This document shows, one piece after another, positions 26,474 through 35,960 of a stretch of DNA of 64,000 nt. The DNA comes from Verrucomicrobiota bacterium (GTDB taxonomy: Bacteria > Verrucomicrobiota > Verrucomicrobiia > Opitutales > Opitutaceae). A model generated the notes under the pieces. The model ran no database searches. It worked only from the letters and a program-made list of their open reading frames with translations, and had not been told where the DNA came from. The stretch lies in the NCBI GenBank assembly GCA_016235555.1, contig JACRKC010000081.1, forward strand, positions 21,310 through 85,309, in the 5' to 3' direction. The stretch's first letter is position 1. Each line of letters begins with the position of its first letter. A program made the translations under genes and the position numbers.

Positions 26474-27760
26474 GTGAAACTCGCGCCCGCCGTCCTCGCT
26501 GTTTCGCTGGCGGCCAACATCGGATTGGTCGCCCTGCTCTGGCGCCGGTCCGAGACGACGCCCCCCGCGCCGCACGCACCGGCCGAACCGCGCGCGCCCG
26601 ACGCCGCGCTCGCGGCCGAGGCGAAGAAACGCGACACCCTCCTCGCGGCGCTCTCCGGCGGCGATCCCGCAGCGATGACCGCGGCTGGCGTGCCGGCGGA
26701 GGTGGCCAATCATCTCGCCGCCGCCCGCGCTTTCGGCCGCCTCGCCGCCTTGGAACGGGACGGGCGTGGGAAAGTCGCCGTGCCGGCGGAATATTGGCGG
26801 CGCGGGCCGGGCAAGCCGCGTCCACCTCCCACCCGCGAGCAGCGCGCCGAGCGCTCGGCGGCCGAGCGCGAGTTCGAGGTGGCGATGAAGAAGGCGTTCG
26901 GCGAAGACCCGTTCGGCGGGGGCGGCGACGGCCGCTTCGGTTTTCTCGCTGCGGCCACGCGCGAACGCCTCGAGCGTATCGAACGCGACTACGACGAGAT
27001 GCGGCGCGAGGTCTCGCTCGACGCCGAGGGTTTCCAGCTCGCCGCCGATCGCGAGAAACTGAAGCTGCTCGAAACCGAGAAGCAGCGCGACCTCATGGCC
27101 GCGATGACGCCGGCGGAGCGCGATCAGTTCGAGCTGCGCTCCTCCCCTGCGGCCAACGCCATCATCGGCCGCTACGGCGACATCCTCGCGAGCGAGGACG
27201 AGTTCCGGCGCCTCTTCACGATCCAGAAGGCGTTCGACGAAAAATACTCCTCGCCCGACTATCAGTTGCGCCCGCGCACGCCGGAGGAAAATCGTCAGCG
27301 CGCCGAGGCCGAGCGCCAGCTCAACGACGACCTGCGCGCGGCGATCGGCGACGATCGTTGGGCCGCCACCTCCCGCGCCAACGACCGCGAGTTTCAATCG
27401 CTCACCACCCTCGCGGCGCGGCTCAACCTACCCGCGGCCACCGCCGATCAGGTTTACGCCTTGCGCGACAACTACGCCGCCCAGTCCGCGGCGATTAATC
27501 AAAATGCGACGCTCTCTGCCACCGAGCGGCGCAGTCAGCTCACCGCCCTGGCGGGTCGCGCCAAGGCCGACCTTGGGGCGCGGCTGGGCACGGACGGCGG
27601 CGACGCCTACGCGCGCAGCGCCAGTTGGGTGAACCTGCTGCAAAACGGCCAGGCCTTCACGACCGACGCCCGCCAGCTCCCCGCCGGCAGTCCGCGTCCC
27701 GGCGGCGGCACCGCCTTTCAATTGCCCGCCCCCCGGCCGCCGCCGCCGGCCCGGCCGTGA
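26474..27760 (+). CDS. Membrane-anchored protein of unknown function, tandem paralogue 1
   Basis: 428 residues. An N-terminal uncleaved-type anchor (LAPAVLAVSLAANIGLVALLW) and a long helical, highly charged body. Not recognised. It shares layout and key segments with the next two genes: DQFELRSSPAANAIIG and EFRRLFTIQKAFDEKY align with the segments noted there. A proline-rich tail ends the protein. GTG start chosen because it places the membrane segment at the N-terminus. Confidence 0.7.
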   Translation: MKLAPAVLAVSLAANIGLVALLWRRSETTPPAPHAPAEPRAPDAALAAEAKKRDTLLAALSGGDPAAMTAAGVPAEVANHLAAARAFGRLAALERDGRGKVAVPAEYWRRGPGKPRPPPTREQRAERSAAEREFEVAMKKAFGEDPFGGGGDGRFGFLAAATRERLERIERDYDEMRREVSLDAEGFQLAADREKLKLLETEKQRDLMAAMTPAERDQFELRSSPAANAIIGRYGDILASEDEFRRLFTIQKAFDEKYSSPDYQLRPRTPEENRQRAEAERQLNDDLRAAIGDDRWAATSRANDREFQSLTTLAARLNLPAATADQVYALRDNYAAQSAAINQNATLSATERRSQLTALAGRAKADLGARLGTDGGDAYARSASWVNLLQNGQAFTTDARQLPAGSPRPGGGTAFQLPAPRPPPPARP

Positions 27761-27780
27761 GGCAACGTTGCAATCGGTGG

Positions 27781-27847
27781 TAGCAGCCGACGTAAGGAGG
27801 CTGGGCTTGGGTTAACTCGCACAACAGCCTCGTTACCTCGGCTGCTA
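27781..27847. repeat. R4-type palindromic element
   Basis: TAGCAGCCGACGTAAGGAGG left, CCTCGTTACCTCGGCTGCTA right, between paralogues 1 and 2. Confidence 0.75.
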
Positions 27848-27963
27848 CCTCGCCTCGCGCATTTCGACCGCATGGTTCCGGCTGAGCCCGCCGCGCCACG
27901 CAAAGTTATTTCTAACGAACCGCCGTTTCATTCGTCTGTCTGCCAAGCGTCTCGTCTCACCCC

Positions 27964-29295
27964 ATGAAGCTCCCCGTGCTTCTCCTCGCCGCGTCGCTGG
28001 CCGGCAACGCGTTGCTGGTGGCGTTGTTTTTTTCGCGCCCGGCCCTCGCCCCGCCGGCGCTGCGGGAATTTTTCACGACCGACGCCGACCGGGCCGCGCA
28101 CGCCGCCGACGAGAGCCGGGCGATCCGCACGCGGGTCGCCGAACGCGAGCGACTGGCCGCCGACCAACAGAGCCGGATCTGGGCGGCGCTCCAGACCGAC
28201 GATCTGCCGACCCTCATTGCACGGCTGCGCGCCGCCGGGTTTTCGCCCACGGTGATCCGCAGCGTCGTCAACGCGCAGCTCGACCGCTGGTTCCGCACCC
28301 GCATGAAGGAACTCGTCGGCGAGCCGGCCGACACGCCGTTCTGGAAGCCCGACGCCCCCGGCCCGTTCAGCAACGCGAAGCTGTTCGAGGCGCAAAGCCA
28401 GCTCTACCGCGAACGCGCCAAAAAGCTCCGCGAACTCCTCGGCGCCGAGGCCTTCGCCGGCGCCGACCCGACGGCGGCGCAGCGCCGCGAGTTCGGCCAG
28501 CTCCCCAAAGCCAAGATCGATCTCATCCAGCGGATCAACGACGACTACGCGGAGATGAGCCAGCAGATCAGCGCCGCCGCCCAGGGCATGATGCTGCCCG
28601 AGGACCGGGAGAAACTCGCGCTGCTCGAACGCGAGCGCCGCGCCGATCTCGCGGCCGTGCTCACCACCGAAGAGTTGGAGGACTACCTCATGCGCAGCTC
28701 GCCCATCACGAGCCGGCTGCGGCAGGCGCTGTCGTTCATGGACGCCACCGAGGCCGAGTTTCGCACCCTCTACCAGATCCACCGGCCGTTCGCGGACGCG
28801 CTTTATCCCTCCGCCACCGGCTCGGGCGTCGTTTACTACACCAGCGAGATGTCCCAGAAACGCCGCGACGCGCAGAATAAAATCGCCGAACAGGCCAAGG
28901 GGGCGCTGGGCGAGCCACGCTTCGAGGAATTCGTGCGCGCGAGCAGCTACGAATTTCAGCAACTCACCCGCCTCGCCCAGCGCGAGAGCCTGCCGGCGGA
29001 TGCGGCGGTGCGCGCATTCAACGCCCGCGATTTTGCCGCCAAGGAATCGATGCGCATCTTCGAGGATCGCGCGCTCAGCAACGACCAGAAGCGCACCGCG
29101 CTCCAAACCCTCGCGCAGACGACCACCACCACGCTCGTGTCCGCCCTCGGCGCCAACGCGGGCACCGCCTACGCCAAATCCGCCAGCTGGCTCTCGACCA
29201 TCGCGAATGGCGGGGCCGTGTCCTTCAGCCTCGACGGCTCCTCGACGAGCTACCGCTCGCTGCCGCCCGCCGGCGCCGTGCCGCCCCGCCCGTAA
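27964..29295 (+). CDS. Membrane-anchored protein of unknown function, tandem paralogue 2
   Basis: 443 residues; one N-terminal membrane anchor (KLPVLLLAASLAGNALLVALFF), then an alpha-helical body rich in Arg, Glu and Ala. EDYLMRSSPITSRLRQ and EFRTLYQIHRPFADAL correspond to paralogue 1. A segment near the N-terminus (LIARLRAAGFSPTVIRSVV) corresponds to LVRNLRQAGFPPEVVRAVV in paralogue 3. Function unknown; the anchored coiled helices suggest a periplasmic scaffold or stress protein. Confidence 0.75.
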   Translation: MKLPVLLLAASLAGNALLVALFFSRPALAPPALREFFTTDADRAAHAADESRAIRTRVAERERLAADQQSRIWAALQTDDLPTLIARLRAAGFSPTVIRSVVNAQLDRWFRTRMKELVGEPADTPFWKPDAPGPFSNAKLFEAQSQLYRERAKKLRELLGAEAFAGADPTAAQRREFGQLPKAKIDLIQRINDDYAEMSQQISAAAQGMMLPEDREKLALLERERRADLAAVLTTEELEDYLMRSSPITSRLRQALSFMDATEAEFRTLYQIHRPFADALYPSATGSGVVYYTSEMSQKRRDAQNKIAEQAKGALGEPRFEEFVRASSYEFQQLTRLAQRESLPADAAVRAFNARDFAAKESMRIFEDRALSNDQKRTALQTLAQTTTTTLVSALGANAGTAYAKSASWLSTIANGGAVSFSLDGSSTSYRSLPPAGAVPPRP

Positions 29296-29360
29296 AAATC
29301 CCGCCGCCAGCTGCGGGGCATCCGACCAAACCGCCATGATTCACACCCAACATCGCCCGT

Positions 29361-29495
29361 TTCGTGGCACGGGTCTCCTGACCCGTGAGCCCGTTCTCCA
29401 CGGGTCAGGAGACCCGGGCCACTTCCCCACCCAGGCGAAGCAAGTTTACCCGCCTTGGGCGGCGCCGCAGGCGACCAGGGCTTCGCGGCATCGGC
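29361..29495. repeat. R8 palindromic element plus composite repeat fragment
   Basis: GGCACGGGTCTCCTGACCCG left, CGGGTCAGGAGACCCGGGCC right. The following GGGCGGCGCCGCAGGCGACC matches the piece found inside rlmN. Confidence 0.7.
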
Positions 29496-29505
29496 CCCAC
29501 CGCCC

Positions 29506-30696
29506 ATGAAGAAGATCGTCCTCTTTCTCCTCGGTGCGTCGCTCCTGCTCAACGCCGCGCTCGGCGTGCTCGTCCTCGCCGGCTCCGCTGCCGCGCCGCC
29601 GACGACGCCCGCCGCCCGGCCGGCCGCGACCAGGGCCACGCTGCCCGCCATCGACGCCACCATCTGGCCGACCCTCCAGGCCGGGACACTCCCCGAGCTC
29701 GTCCGCAACCTGCGGCAGGCCGGCTTCCCGCCCGAGGTCGTCCGGGCGGTGGCCGCCGGCCGGATCGAGGAGATTTTCGCGGCCCGGATGAAGGCGCTCT
29801 TCCCCGGCTCCGACCAACTGCCGTTTTGGAAAAACCTGCCGAGCGATCCCGCCTTCCTCGCTGCCTCGGCGAAACTCAACCGCGAGCGGCAGGTCGCGTT
29901 GCGCGAGGCCCTCGGGCCCGACGCCGACCCGGGAGATCCCATGCGCGACCTGCTGCAGGGCCGCCGGGTCGACGGTCTGCCGCCCGACAAGGCCACCGAA
30001 ATCCGCCGCATCCTTGGCGAATTCGACGACAAGCGCTCCGAGATCTACGCCACCGGCACCTCCAGCATCGACCGCGAAAAGATCGTCGCCCTCGATCGCA
30101 CCCAGCGCGAAGCCATCGCCCGCGTCCTCACCGCGCCGGAACTCGAGGAGTTCGACCTGCGCAACAGCAACACCGCGCGCTCGCTGCGCACGGATTTGTT
30201 CGCGTTCAATCCGACGGAGGAGGAATTCCGGACGCTCTTCCGCCTGCGCCAGCCATTCGACGAGAAGTTCAGTTTCAGTTCCGGCATGCCGAGCCCCGAG
30301 GTGATGCGCGAGCGCAACGATGCCCAGCGGCTGCTGAACGAACAGATCAAGGCCGCGTTCGGCGCCGAGCGTTACGCGGAATACGAGCGCACCACGAGCT
30401 ACGACTACCGCCAGACCAGCCAGCTCGTCGCCCGCCTCGAACTGCCCGCCGACACGACGCGCCGGCTCTGGGACGTGCAGCAGGCATTCCAGCAGCGCCG
30501 CGCGGAGCTCTATCGCGGCGTGAGCACGGCCGAGGACCGCGCCGCGCTCAACGCCCGGCTCGCGACGCTCCAAACCGAGGCGCTCGCCCAAGTCACGCCC
30601 TTGCTCGGCAGCACCCGCGCGGTGGAAGCCTACCGGCAATACGGCGGCATGTGGATCACCAACTTGGTCCCGCGTCCCCCGCCACCGCGGAATTGA
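29506..30696 (+). CDS. Membrane-anchored protein of unknown function, tandem paralogue 3
   Basis: 396 residues; anchor IVLFLLGASLLLNAALGVLV, then a low-complexity Ala/Pro/Thr linker, then the shared helical body with EEFDLRNSNTARSLRT and EFRTLFRLRQPFDEKF. It is the shortest of the trio. All three genes point the same way and are separated only by palindromic elements, so they may be one transcript. No enzymatic motif is seen. Confidence 0.75.
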   Translation: MKKIVLFLLGASLLLNAALGVLVLAGSAAAPPTTPAARPAATRATLPAIDATIWPTLQAGTLPELVRNLRQAGFPPEVVRAVAAGRIEEIFAARMKALFPGSDQLPFWKNLPSDPAFLAASAKLNRERQVALREALGPDADPGDPMRDLLQGRRVDGLPPDKATEIRRILGEFDDKRSEIYATGTSSIDREKIVALDRTQREAIARVLTAPELEEFDLRNSNTARSLRTDLFAFNPTEEEFRTLFRLRQPFDEKFSFSSGMPSPEVMRERNDAQRLLNEQIKAAFGAERYAEYERTTSYDYRQTSQLVARLELPADTTRRLWDVQQAFQQRRAELYRGVSTAEDRAALNARLATLQTEALAQVTPLLGSTRAVEAYRQYGGMWITNLVPRPPPPRN

Positions 30697-30809
30697 GCGC
30701 GGTCGCGGCCTGCCCGCGCGCTCCTCGCACCGCCGGCCCGACGCGGTGTCACGCGCACCACGCTGCGGCGCCGGTTTCGTGCCTCATGCCGACGTCACCT
30801 TGCTCGTGG

Positions 30810-30985
30810 ACTGTAGGCCCGGCCGGTGGCCGGGCTGCCCGCCCAGCGGGCGGGCCTGCAACGAAAAGTCTGACAGCCACGGGACGTTGGTATCATACCC
30901 ATTACGCGGCAATCTGGCATTGCAGGTCCGCTCGCCCAGCGGGCCTGCAACCTCCAGCCGGCCGAAGCGCGCCGTAATTGGTGTC
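30810..30985. repeat. R9 palindromic element in a 374 bp gene-free stretch
   Basis: Several GGCCGGTGGCCGGGC and CCCGCCCAGCGGGCGGGCC arms, plus TGGTATCATACCCATTACGC mirrored loosely by GCGCCGTAATTGGTGTC. The stretch 30697-31070 shows no coding pattern. Confidence 0.65.
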
Positions 30986-31070
30986 GGCCCGGCGGTGGCC
31001 CGCGGCCGTGCGCCTCCGCGTCATCCGCCATCAACGCCTTGCGCCGTTCCACGCCGGTCAAAGGCCGGAC

Positions 31071-32474
31071 CTATTTCCTGCCCGCCGGCAGGCTCGCCGC
31101 CGCCACCGCCTGGCCGTGGCGCTTGTCCTTCTCGTCGGGCGTGCGCAGGCGGATTTTTTCCGCGAGGGCCGGAAACTCCGCGCGCAGCACCTCGCCCGCC
31201 TTCGCCAGGATGATCTCGCCGCCCGCGCCGGAGGTCACGCGGCCGAGGATGAGCAGGTTGCGCAGTTCATACGCGTCCGCGTAGTGGCCGATCGCGTAGC
31301 CGAAGCACGTGCCGATGGTCTCGTAGATCGCCCGCGCCCGTGCATCGCCGGCGGTCATCGCCTTCTGCACTTCGATGAGCTGCTCGGGAAACGGCATCTT
31401 CTCCGGAAACGCGAAGCCCGCGATCTTCGCCAGCCGCGCCACGCCTTGCTGCGAGAAATACTGCACGCCGCACCCGAGATCACCCGACCACTCGTCGCGC
31501 GGCGCCTCCACGCGGTAGTCGATCGGCGCGAACGCCAGCTCGTTGAGCCACGGCGTGATGTTGCCCGCGGGGGTCACGTAACCGGCCGCGAGGCTCGTGC
31601 CCATCGAGATGCCGAGCACGGCGTTGTCGCGCATCGACATCGATCCGGCCAGCGCCGTGACCTCGCCGTCGTTCGCCACCTCGAACGGCACGCCGCCCCA
31701 CCGCTCCTGGAGGGTGAAGAACATCCGCCGGATGTGCTTTTCGAACTGCTCCGGCGGCACACCGCGGAACAGCGACGCCGCGCGCACCTCGTTGTTCACA
31801 TAAACGCCCGCCGCGCTGCCGCCGATGGCGTCGACCCGCGGCAGGTGGGCCGCCGCGCGCTTGAGCGAGTCCTGCACACCCTCGATGTGGTAGCCCGGGT
31901 CTTTTTGGAAATACGGATCCCACGCGATCTCCTCGGAAAACACGACCTTCCCGTCGATCACCGCCGCGGCCTTGCGATCGCTGCCGCCGAGGTCGAAGCC
32001 GATGCGGCAGCCATCGAGGTTGCGCCCGATGGCGAGGCCGGCCGTCTGCTCCACGGGCAACGCGCCCAGCGCGCACGTCTCGACCGTGAATTTCTGGCCG
32101 AAGATCTTTTCGCCCATGATCCCGTGGTCGAACGCCCGCTCGCCCGTCGGCGAGTAGATGCGCCCGAGCGCCGCCGCGACTTCATCGGCGCCCGCCACGA
32201 GCACGCGCCCGCCGCCCTTCTGCCAGAGGAGAAACTTCAGCAACCGCTCCACGAAACGGAGCGTGTGCGCCGCCCCGGGGTGCCCGGCCGACAGCACGCG
32301 GTCGCGGTGCACCGAGGCCGAGCCATCGGCCCGCACGAGCGCGAGCCCCAGTGGGCGCGCCCCGGGATCGCGGGCGACGAGCTCGCGGTAGGCGCGATTC
32401 CAAAGCACCGCCGGCACGAAACCGGGGTCGAGCTGCGGCTTGAGTTTCGGAGAGACGTTCAATGCGTGAGACAT
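31071..32474 (-). CDS. ROK-family sugar kinase-like protein
   Basis: 467 residues from ATG 32474. The ASKHA phosphate-1 loop is IGFDLGGSDRKAAAVIDGKV, the phosphate-2 region VLGISMGTSLAAGYV, and VANDGEVTALAG marks the active-site Asp region, all ROK-like. It is longer than usual ROK proteins because an N-terminal domain of about 150 residues precedes the kinase core. Probably phosphorylates a hexose; whether the N-terminal part regulates it is unknown. Confidence 0.78.
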   Translation of the reverse strand: MSHALNVSPKLKPQLDPGFVPAVLWNRAYRELVARDPGARPLGLALVRADGSASVHRDRVLSAGHPGAAHTLRFVERLLKFLLWQKGGGRVLVAGADEVAAALGRIYSPTGERAFDHGIMGEKIFGQKFTVETCALGALPVEQTAGLAIGRNLDGCRIGFDLGGSDRKAAAVIDGKVVFSEEIAWDPYFQKDPGYHIEGVQDSLKRAAAHLPRVDAIGGSAAGVYVNNEVRAASLFRGVPPEQFEKHIRRMFFTLQERWGGVPFEVANDGEVTALAGSMSMRDNAVLGISMGTSLAAGYVTPAGNITPWLNELAFAPIDYRVEAPRDEWSGDLGCGVQYFSQQGVARLAKIAGFAFPEKMPFPEQLIEVQKAMTAGDARARAIYETIGTCFGYAIGHYADAYELRNLLILGRVTSGAGGEIILAKAGEVLRAEFPALAEKIRLRTPDEKDKRHGQAVAAASLPAGRK

Positions 32475-32554
32475 GGCAGAGGTTTTGCGAATCTTCACAT
32501 GTAGCACCGCACGCTCCCAGGGGAAGCGCTGAAATCCCCTACACGCGACCTCGG

Positions 32555-32690
32555 GTGTGACTCAAACCGAAGACAGTGATTTGTAGCGGCGGTCTATGAC
32601 CGCCGAACGAATCCCCTTGGCGCAACGACGGCGGTCATAGACCGCCGCTACAACCGGGCACTCGAGAACTGTCCTCGGTTTGAGGCACAC
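32555..32690. repeat. Palindromic mobile-like element R1, copy 3
   Basis: Termini GTGTGACTCAAACC and GGTTTGAGGCACAC. The outer direct repeat CGCGACCTCG occurs at 32544-32553 and again at 32694-32703. The rest of the gap 32475-32790 shows no gene. Confidence 0.85.
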
Positions 32691-32790
32691 CCCGCGACCT
32701 CGCGACTTCGGGAATCTTTCTCTTACCTCTTTATCTTTCGTCAGGGTTGCGACGCCGCGCGCAAGGGAGAAAAAAGAGGAAAGAGATCGA

Positions 32791-34497
32791 TCAATCTGCC
32801 CGCCGAAACACCGCGCGCCCCTCCACCCACGTCTCCAGCACGCGCGTCGTCCGAAGATCGTCGATCGGGCACGTGAGCAAATCGCGGTCGACCACGATGA
32901 AATCGGCGCGCTTGCCGGCTTCGAGCGAGCCGATCTCCTTTTCCCAAAACAACAGGAACGCGTTGTTGCGCGTGTAGAACTCGATCGCCTGGCGGCGTGT
33001 AATCGCTTCTTCGGGGTGCAGCTCGCCTTCATACCACTTCGCGTGCCGCGTGATCGTCGTCCACATCGCGAGGAACGGATTGTAGGGATTGATCGCGCGG
33101 AGGTCGCCGATCTTCAGCATGTGGTCCGACCCGCCGCCGGCCACGCCGCCCGCGGCAAAGATCGTCTTCAGCGGCTGGAAATACCGCAGCCGGTCGTAGC
33201 CGAACTGCTGCACGAGCGTGCGCGCGTCGAGGTAGAGCCAGATCGGCTGGATATCGAGCACCACGCCGAGGCGCGTCGCGCGCTCGACGGTTTCCTTCGT
33301 CATGAAACTCGAATGCGTGATGCCCATGCGCAGGTCGCGCAGCGGCCTCTCGCGGTTCACCTGCTCATAAACGTCGAGCAACACCGCGCCGGCCGCGTCG
33401 CCCTGGGCGTGCGCGGTGAATTGCAGGCCATGCGAGGCCACGCGGCGCACCATCTCGAGCAGGCGGTCCGGCGGGACGTTGAGCACGCCGCGGTAGGTGT
33501 CGTCGCGGATGCCGTAGTTTTCGCTGCGCCCCCACGGCTGCGACATGTAGGAACTGCCCGTGAGCATCCCGCCATCGAGCCAGATTTTCGTCCCGATAAG
33601 GTGCAGCCACGGGTCGGTCTTCCGCAGCGGACTCGCCCCGATGCGGTCGATGGCCCCGAGGATCCCGGCCATCGCGCCCACCGTCGGAAACGTCTGCGAC
33701 AGCGCCACGCGCGCCGTCAGCGTCCCGTCCGCGCGGAGCTTTTCGTAGTGCTTGATCGATTCGGGTGTGGCCCCGCGGTCGGCGATCGTCGTGAAACCGA
33801 TCTGGTTGTAGTCGCGGAACAACGCCTGCAACCGCTGCCGCTGCTCCATTTCGGACGGCACGCGCGCGACCTGACCCATCTTGATGTAGCGGGCGAGTCC
33901 GCGCGCCATGCCGGTGGGATCGCCGGCGGCGTCCTTCTCCAAGTAACCCGGTCCGCCATCGGTGACCGCGAAGTTGCGGTCGAAGCCGCACTTTTTCAGC
34001 GCGAGCGTGTTGAGCATGTTGTCGGGGCCGGTGCGGAAATTCACCGCGTGCCGCGGCGCGACCGCGTCGAGCTCCGCGCGCGTCGGAAACCGCGACTCCT
34101 TCAGCCGCGTGATGAACACCTGCTGCAGTGAAATCCATCCGCCCTCCGGCACCACGCGTGCCCGTGCCGCGATGTAGTCGAGCACGTCGCGGAGGGTCTC
34201 CATGTCCGGAATCTCGTGATCGAACTCGAACACCGCCGCCGCCGGCGCATGCACGTGCGAGTCGATCAACCCCGGCAACAGCATGCGCCCGCCGAGGTCC
34301 TGGAGCTGCGTGACGCCGTCGCGCGCGAGCGCACGCATCGCGGCCGATGTGCCCGTGGCGACGATCTTTCCGCCGCGCACGGCCATCGCTTCGGCAACGG
34401 TGAAGCTGGCATCGACCGTGAGGATTTTGCCGTTGAGCCAAACGGCGTCGGGTGGCGGCGGTTGGGCGAACACCGTCGACACGACCGAAGCAACCAC
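32791..34497 (-). CDS. YtcJ-type amidohydrolase, exported
   Basis: About 570 residues. A short hydrophobic signal ending VFAQ, then the amidohydrolase-3 pattern: VWLNGKILTVDASF, LPGLIDSHVHAP (metal HxH), HAQGDAAGAVLLD, and AGGGSDHMLKIGD plus AGKRADFIVVDRDLL at the end. YtcJ-like enzymes hydrolyse N-formyl or N-acyl compounds; substrate unknown. The start is uncertain because the frame is open upstream through repeat R4; GTG 34497 or CTG 34500 would give the shortest signal. Confidence 0.8.
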   Translation of the reverse strand: MVASVVSTVFAQPPPPDAVWLNGKILTVDASFTVAEAMAVRGGKIVATGTSAAMRALARDGVTQLQDLGGRMLLPGLIDSHVHAPAAAVFEFDHEIPDMETLRDVLDYIAARARVVPEGGWISLQQVFITRLKESRFPTRAELDAVAPRHAVNFRTGPDNMLNTLALKKCGFDRNFAVTDGGPGYLEKDAAGDPTGMARGLARYIKMGQVARVPSEMEQRQRLQALFRDYNQIGFTTIADRGATPESIKHYEKLRADGTLTARVALSQTFPTVGAMAGILGAIDRIGASPLRKTDPWLHLIGTKIWLDGGMLTGSSYMSQPWGRSENYGIRDDTYRGVLNVPPDRLLEMVRRVASHGLQFTAHAQGDAAGAVLLDVYEQVNRERPLRDLRMGITHSSFMTKETVERATRLGVVLDIQPIWLYLDARTLVQQFGYDRLRYFQPLKTIFAAGGVAGGGSDHMLKIGDLRAINPYNPFLAMWTTITRHAKWYEGELHPEEAITRRQAIEFYTRNNAFLLFWEKEIGSLEAGKRADFIVVDRDLLTCPIDDLRTTRVLETWVEGRAVFRRAD

Positions 34498-34534
34498 CAG
34501 CGAACCAATCCACCTCCGAGCGACTGGAGCGACG

Positions 34535-34602
34535 TGGCAGCCGAGGTAACGAGGCTGGTCCGCGCGCCTCGCCGCCCGACCGGCCTCCTCACGTCGGCCG
34601 CT
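34535..34602. repeat. R4-type palindromic element
   Basis: GGCAGCCGAGGTAACGAGGC left, GCCTCCTCACGTCGGCCGCT right, between two minus-strand genes. Confidence 0.75.
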
Positions 34603-34653
34603 ACCCGCTGTGGCGCTGTTCCGATTGATACTGCGTAGGCACATAAAAGTGAT

Positions 34654-35706
34654 TCACACCCGCTCCAGTTTGATCGGGTAGGTATTCCCCGAGGAAAACT
34701 GGGCCACGTAGACGCTTCCCTCGCGGTCGACGATCACGTCGTGCGGGTGCATGAAAATCTCTTCCACGTGCTTCATCGGACGCAACGCGCCGTCGTCGCC
34801 ATACTCGGGTGCGGTGCCGGCGAGGTTCGACACGACCCGCAGTCTGGCATCGAGCACCGAGACGAAACCACGGCTGTTGCGATCCTTCGGCCAGTTGTCG
34901 GCGAGATGCGCGACGAAGAAATGGCCATCGTGCAGGCGGATCTGGCGCGGGTTGCCGCCCGGCATGTCCACGCGCTCGAGCTTGCGGCCATCGAGCGCGA
35001 GGCGTTGCAGGTGTTGCTGGTCGCTCATCGCGATGAGGAGCGTCGGGTTCGCGACGTCGCGCGTGTCGGCCATGCCGCCGTGCGGCCCCCAATGCGCGAT
35101 GCCACCCTCCTGCCCTCCGAAAATCTTTTTGAATTTCCCGTCCGCGCCGTGATGCGTGATGTAATCGCGGCCGTAGCCGTCGAGCGTGAAGAACTCGCCG
35201 TTCGGCAGATGCAGCGTCCACGATGGGCGAAACTGATCCTCCTTCTCGTATTTTCCCGTGTGCTGCGGCCAGCGCCATTCGTCGAGCACGGTGCCGTCGA
35301 GCGTGGTTTTCACGACGAGGTGCTTGGTCAGATCGGTGATGAACAGCACCTCGCGGCCGCCCGTCCCTCCATCGCTCACGAGCGACAGGCCGTGCGCTCC
35401 CGGAAACCGCGTGCCCCACTTGTGCACCAGCCGCCCCGCGCGGTCGTAGACGATCACGTTGTTGGCGGTGTGATTCGTGAGCAGGATGATGTGTCCTTCG
35501 CGATCGACCGCGAGCCCATGGCAGTCCTTCACGGGTGTGTCCGCGCCCAGCACGCCCCAGCCGGTAACAACGCGGTAGCGGAACCGGCCGTGGCCGAGCA
35601 CTGGAGCCGGCGTGGCTGCGCGCACGCGACTGATGACTGCGACAGTGGTAACGGCAGCCGAAGTGAGGAAGCGGCGGCGGGTGACGGTGGGGCGTCGGGC
35701 GGTCAT
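34654..35706 (-). CDS. Tat-exported NHL-repeat six-bladed propeller protein
   Basis: 350 residues from ATG 35706. The signal VTRRRFLTSAAVTTV carries the twin-arginine motif. The body holds NHL-type blades: DCHGLAVDREGHIILLTNHT, GAHGLSLVSDGG, and HPHDVIVDREGSVYVAQFSS near the end. The overall layout resembles peptidylglycine alpha-amidating lyase-like and other secreted NHL proteins, which bind ligands or act as lyases. It is transcribed towards the amidohydrolase with a short gap. Confidence 0.78.
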   Translation of the reverse strand: MTARRPTVTRRRFLTSAAVTTVAVISRVRAATPAPVLGHGRFRYRVVTGWGVLGADTPVKDCHGLAVDREGHIILLTNHTANNVIVYDRAGRLVHKWGTRFPGAHGLSLVSDGGTGGREVLFITDLTKHLVVKTTLDGTVLDEWRWPQHTGKYEKEDQFRPSWTLHLPNGEFFTLDGYGRDYITHHGADGKFKKIFGGQEGGIAHWGPHGGMADTRDVANPTLLIAMSDQQHLQRLALDGRKLERVDMPGGNPRQIRLHDGHFFVAHLADNWPKDRNSRGFVSVLDARLRVVSNLAGTAPEYGDDGALRPMKHVEEIFMHPHDVIVDREGSVYVAQFSSGNTYPIKLERV

Positions 35707-35749
35707 GGGCGGATCGGAGCGTGAGCGGTGGTGGCGCGTTGCGCAATCC

Positions 35750-35809
35750 ACGAGGCGGGACGTCTCGTCCACGACTGGCACCGCGTCGCGGCTGAGGCGT
35801 CTCGCCTCG
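35750..35809. repeat. R3-type palindromic element
   Basis: ACGAGGCGGGACGTCTCGT left, TGAGGCGTCTCGCCTCG right, just upstream of the NHL gene start. Confidence 0.7.
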
Positions 35810-35960
35810 GTTCGAAGGGAGCTGCGCGCCCCGAATCCGTTTTCCATCCCCCCCGATTCTCCCGCACAAAACCCGCCTCCCGCCACGAAAACGCCGGGGT
35901 CGCGTCTGCGACACCCGGCGGTTACTCGTCGTGACTGGGGCGTCCCGCCCCGGGCCTGAT

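Noticed and set aside
23607..26825. A 1072-codon open frame on the minus strand
   Set aside because: Only the last 322 codons (from ATG 24575) are a real EamA permease; the rest is the antisense of sthA, whose plus-strand protein is complete and conserved.
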